Assembly: GCA_017629455.1 (NCBI GenBank)
Contig: JAGBXE010000222.1
Location: 1 to 8,284, forward strand
Direction of reading: 5' to 3'
DNA length: 8,284 bases
Source: Kiritimatiellia bacterium
GTDB lineage: Bacteria > Verrucomicrobiota > Kiritimatiellia > RFP12 > UBA1067
This document shows, in pieces, positions 5,394 through 8,284 of this stretch (position 1 is the first letter of the stretch; every line of letters starts with the position of its first letter). The position numbers were made by a program, and so were the translations under genes. Under the pieces are notes generated by a model. That model worked only from the letters and a program-made list of their open reading frames with translations. It was not told where the DNA came from and made no database searches.

Positions 5394-5402
5394 ATTATAC
5401 CA
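5394..5402 (-). promoter_or_regulatory. Extended -10 promoter of gdhA
   Basis: The minus strand reads TGGTATAAT, identical to the left-edge promoter, directly preceded by a run of T residues (5402-5408 region) just after the EF-G stop codon. The predicted 5' untranslated region is about 80 bases. No -35 hexamer is recognisable. A small stem, CAAGC/GCTTG (5372-5386), lies near the transcript start. Confidence 0.65.
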
Positions 5403-5419
5403 AAAAAACGAACAGCTCC

Positions 5420-7492
5420 TCAGCGACTTAAGATCTCCTCCCGAACAGCGGCAGGAACGACATCAAAGCTGTCCGTCTCCATCGAATACGATGCGCGCCC
5501 CTTTGTGAGCGAACGGATGGCAGTAGAATAGCCAAACATCTTCGCAAGCGGAACGCGGGCGTTAATAACTTGCATATCGCCGCGCATATCCATGTTAAGG
5601 ACTGTGCCGCGCCGCGCGTTAAGGTCTCCCAGAACTTCGCCCACGCCTTCCGGCGGAGTTGTTATCTCAAGGCGCATGATAGGCTCAAGAAACTCGGGAG
5701 ACGCCATCTCCGCAGCTTCGCGGAAGCCCATCATTGCGGCAGAACGGAATGCGACTTCGTCGGAAATTTCAGGATCTACAATCTCGACCCCTGTGCACTT
5801 CACCTCGACGTCAGTCATCGGATAACGCGCAAGGACGCCTGTCGCCACTCCGTCTTCCAAACCTTGAAGTACGCACGATTGCAGCTGTTTATCAGGCACT
5901 TCAGCAATGAATTCGCGGGAGAGCGAAACCTTGCGCCCCTGCGAACGCTCAAGAGGAGAGACTTCAATTTTTAAAGTCACAGCATGACGCTTGCCGCCAA
6001 GCTCTCTATCGAACGTAAATGTCTTCGACGCGCAAGAAGTAATCGTCTCGCAATAACTTACCATAGGTTTGCCGACATTCGCCGCGCACTTAAATTCGCG
6101 CTTCAGGCGGTCAACGAGAATTTCATGATGAAGCTCGCCCATTCCCGAAAGAATCGTCTGACCCGTCTCTTCATCTTCACGGAACTGACACGTCGGATCT
6201 TCCGCGGCAAGTGCCTTCATCGATTCGACGAGCTTGTCCTTGTCGGCAGAGCTTTTAGGCTCGATGGCCATAAACATCACTGGCTGCGGAGCTGTGATGC
6301 GCTCAAGGTAGCAAGGCTTCATCTCTGAACAGAGCGTATCTCCCGTCGTGCAGTCTTTAAGCCCAACAACTGCGCCGATATCGCCAGCTTTAAGTTCATC
6401 GACCTCAATCTGATCGTCGGCAAAAAGCCGCACTATTTTCATAATGCGCTCGCGCTTTTTTGTGCGCGGATTGAAGGCGTTCGCGCCCTTCTTGAGAGAG
6501 CCTCCGTAAACACGCACGAAAAAGAGCTTTCCTACATACGGATCGGTCGCAATCTTAAATACGAGCGAAGTAAGAAGTTCGGAATCTTTCTGCTCGCGAG
6601 TAACTTTCTCGCCGCTTTTTAAATCGGTCGCCTCTACAGGAGGACGATCGGCTGGAGAAGGAAGATAATTGCAAATCGCGTCAAGAAGCGGCTGAACGCC
6701 TTTGTCTTTAAGAGATGTGCCACAAAGGACGGGAACGAACGAACCTGCTATAACAAGGCGGCGAATCGCCCCCTTAAGCTCTTCGGCGCTCAAGTCGCCC
6801 TTCTCAAGATACGTCTCCATCACCTCTTCATCGAGATCTGCAACCATATCCACAAGCTCTGAGCGCGCAAGGAGAGCATCGTCCATCATCTCGGCGGGAA
6901 CGTCCCCCACCGTAAAGTTCTTTCCTTCGCTATCTTCATCAAAAAGGATGGACTTCATCTCAATAAGGTCGACAACTCCAGCAAAAGAGTCTTCGCGCCC
7001 GATGGGGAGCTCAACGGGGCACGCAGGAGCTTTAAGCTTGTCGCGAAGTTCTCCCACAACTCGCATAAAATCGGCGCCCATGCGATCCATCTTATTCACA
7101 AACGCGATGCGAGGGACGCTGTAGCGGTCGGCCTGACGCCAGACAGTCTCAGATTGCGGCTGAACGCCACCTACTGCGCAAAAAACGCAGACCGCGCCAT
7201 CCAAAACGCGCAGGGAGCGCTCTACCTCCATCGTGAAATCAACGTGTCCGGGAGTATCGATAATATTAATGCCGACGCCTTTCCATTCGCATGAAATCGC
7301 GGCAGACTGAATCGTTATGCCGCGCTCGCGCTCCTGAATCATGAAGTCGGTAGTTGTATTGCCATCGTGCACATCGCCGTGCTTATGAATCTTCCCCGTG
7401 TAAAAAAGGATTCGCTCGGTAGTAGTCGTCTTACCAGCGTCAATATGGGCGACAATACCTATATTGCGCACTCCTGACAAGTCAATGCTCAT
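5420..7492 (-). CDS. fusA: Elongation factor G, EF-G2 (ribosome-recycling) type
   Basis: A five-domain translational GTPase (690 aa). The G domain is intact: AHIDAGKT (15-22), RGIT (57-60), DTPGH with catalytic His83 (79-83), NKMD (133-136) and CGTSLKDKG (257-265). Domains II-V follow, with GELHHEI (452-458) and LNARRG (624-629). Two hallmark loops of translocating EF-G are absent from domain IV. The QSGGRGQYG-type loop is replaced by [11 protein letters not shown] (495-505), and the GSYHDVDSSE-type tip is replaced by a longer loop without His (567-582). With TTDFM and ITIQSAA in switch I, this matches mitochondrial EF-G2 and spirochaete EF-G2, which split ribosomes with RRF rather than translocate. 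The neighbours also differ from the str operon: purF lies upstream and gdhA downstream. The start has AGGGAAG at good spacing. A canonical fusA is expected elsewhere. EF-G family certain; EF-G2 subtype likely. Confidence 0.93.
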   Translation of the reverse strand: MSIDLSGVRNIGIVAHIDAGKTTTTERILFYTGKIHKHGDVHDGNTTTDFMIQERERGITIQSAAISCEWKGVGINIIDTPGHVDFTMEVERSLRVLDGAVCVFCAVGGVQPQSETVWRQADRYSVPRIAFVNKMDRMGADFMRVVGELRDKLKAPACPVELPIGREDSFAGVVDLIEMKSILFDEDSEGKNFTVGDVPAEMMDDALLARSELVDMVADLDEEVMETYLEKGDLSAEELKGAIRRLVIAGSFVPVLCGTSLKDKGVQPLLDAICNYLPSPADRPPVEATDLKSGEKVTREQKDSELLTSLVFKIATDPYVGKLFFVRVYGGSLKKGANAFNPRTKKRERIMKIVRLFADDQIEVDELKAGDIGAVVGLKDCTTGDTLCSEMKPCYLERITAPQPVMFMAIEPKSSADKDKLVESMKALAAEDPTCQFREDEETGQTILSGMGELHHEILVDRLKREFKCAANVGKPMVSYCETITSCASKTFTFDRELGGKRHAVTLKIEVSPLERSQGRKVSLSREFIAEVPDKQLQSCVLQGLEDGVATGVLARYPMTDVEVKCTGVEIVDPEISDEVAFRSAAMMGFREAAEMASPEFLEPIMRLEITTPPEGVGEVLGDLNARRGTVLNMDMRGDMQVINARVPLAKMFGYSTAIRSLTKGRASYSMETDSFDVVPAAVREEILSR

Positions 7493-7496
7493 AAAT

Positions 7497-7503
7497 CTTC
7501 CCT
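7497..7503 (-). promoter_or_regulatory. Ribosome binding site of the EF-G gene
   Basis: The minus strand reads AGGGAAG within the 12-bp gap between the purF stop (7505-7507) and the EF-G ATG (7492). There is no room for a separate promoter in the gap, so the two genes are probably co-transcribed. Confidence 0.7.
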
Positions 7504-7504
7504 G

Positions 7505-8284
7505 TTAAACTTTCTTTTCCGATTCACCCGCGCCTCCGCATGAGCACGGACACGACGCGCACGTACCTGAACACGAACCGGAAAGCGAAACGTCTTTACC
7601 GGTCCAGCAGTATGTGCAAAGCCTATTCTTAGGCAGGCCGATTGAAGAGACGAGATCGTCTACCGTCTGGAATTTAAGCGTCGTCAAATTCAATTTTTTG
7701 CGGACGAACTCAACCATCTCCTTGTACGGAGCGCCGTTGTGATCAATATATTTTGAAACATCAGCGTTGTCACCTTCTTTATCACGGATGAAGCGCCTTG
7801 TAATCAAATCGTATTCGTTTTTCGAACGCGAAAAATTTATAAATTTGCATGGGAAGAGAAGCGGCGGACAGGCGATGCGCACATTAACTTCGCTGCAGCC
7901 TTCGACATAGAGACGATCTGCCTGCTTTGCTAATTGCGTACCTCTAACGATAGAGTCGTCGCAGAAGACAAGCTTCCTGTTACGGATTAGTCCCGGAATC
8001 GGAATAAGCTTCATTGATGCAACGCGTTCTCGCTGAGACTGGTCTGACGGCATAAACGAACGCGCCCATGTGGGGGTATATTTTACGAAAGGCCTTGAAT
8101 ATTTAACGCCCTTCTCATGCGCATAGCCAAGAGCGTGGGAAATGCCAGAATCAGGAATGCCGCAAGCAACGTCGGGCGAAAATTCATCGCGCTTTGCAAG
8201 GGCGGAACCGCTCCTGTAACGGGCCATCTCCACGTTCCTGCCCTCGTAGGAGGAGGCCGGAAAACCGTAATACACCCAAAGGAA
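7505..8284 (-). CDS. purF: Amidophosphoribosyltransferase, C-terminal part, cut by the window edge
   Basis: PurF makes 5-phosphoribosylamine from PRPP and glutamine, the first step of purine synthesis. Only the last 259 residues are in the window. The frame stays open to the right edge, and the in-frame GTG at 8275 is an internal Val codon (FLWVYYGFP), not a start. The PRPP-binding motif CDDSIVRGT (7937-7963) and GIPDSG upstream of it identify the phosphoribosyltransferase domain; the glutaminase domain lies outside. Cysteines at positions expected for the Fe-S cluster of Bacillus-type PurF are present in FPC (about 7847-7855) and CTYC (7607-7618). The stretch around NFSRSK and CTYCWTGKD resembles a PurF variant I recall from Clostridia. 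The protein ends in an unusual tail with five Cys in 12 residues (7538-7573). It is followed 12 bp later by the EF-G gene. Confidence 0.9.
   Translation of the reverse strand, partial: FLWVYYGFPASSYEGRNVEMARYRSGSALAKRDEFSPDVACGIPDSGISHALGYAHEKGVKYSRPFVKYTPTWARSFMPSDQSQRERVASMKLIPIPGLIRNRKLVFCDDSIVRGTQLAKQADRLYVEGCSEVNVRIACPPLLFPCKFINFSRSKNEYDLITRRFIRDKEGDNADVSKYIDHNGAPYKEMVEFVRKKLNLTTLKFQTVDDLVSSIGLPKNRLCTYCWTGKDVSLSGSCSGTCASCPCSCGGAGESEKKV

Noticed and set aside
8273..8275. GTG as the start of purF
   Set aside because: The frame stays open beyond it to the window edge, and the residues before it (FLW) continue the conserved domain, so it is an internal Val codon.

Overview
The window looks like a chromosomal segment of an anaerobic, plant-polysaccharide-using bacterium of roughly 50% GC. 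Three things suggest this: a secreted pectinase-like/deacetylase fusion, a glutamate dehydrogenase of the Clostridium symbiosum type, and an EF-G of the recycling (EF-G2) type. EF-G2 is known from spirochaetes, Planctomycetes and mitochondria, so a PVC-group or spirochaete-like host is my low-confidence guess. No phage, transposase or CRISPR genes are visible.

Layout. Positions 1-700 hold no credible gene. A minus-strand promoter at the left edge points out of the window. It is followed by a perfect 20-nt hairpin, a GC-rich cluster of tiny hairpins (about 198-365), and then a mosaic of successive tandem arrays with 7- or 8-base units (372-678). The mosaic stops just before the -10 box of a patatin-like hydrolase gene (701-1567, plus), which looks leaderless. 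That gene overlaps tail-to-tail by 24 bp with a minus-strand gene (1544-3529) for a secreted two-domain protein: a GH28-like beta-helix followed by a NodB/CE4-type polysaccharide deacetylase. A tRNA with a CAU anticodon, best read as tRNA-Ile2, follows at 3751-3827 with its own promoter and terminator. A second hairpin/T-run terminator (3898-3929) closes the glutamate dehydrogenase gene.

The right half is all minus strand: purF (7505 to beyond the right edge), EF-G2 (5420-7492) 12 bp behind it, and gdhA (3947-5308) 111 bp further on with its own extended -10 promoter. purF and EF-G2 probably share a transcript. GDH links ammonia and glutamate; PurF spends glutamine nitrogen on purines; EF-G2 probably splits ribosomes after termination.

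Four strong extended -10 sites of the form TGNTATAAT (7-15 minus, 682-690 plus, 3731-3739 plus, 5394-5402 minus) suggest a promoter style with little need for a -35 box. The most interesting items are the 7/8-mer repeat mosaic, the GH28-deacetylase fusion, the EF-G2 identity, and the cysteine-rich tail on PurF.
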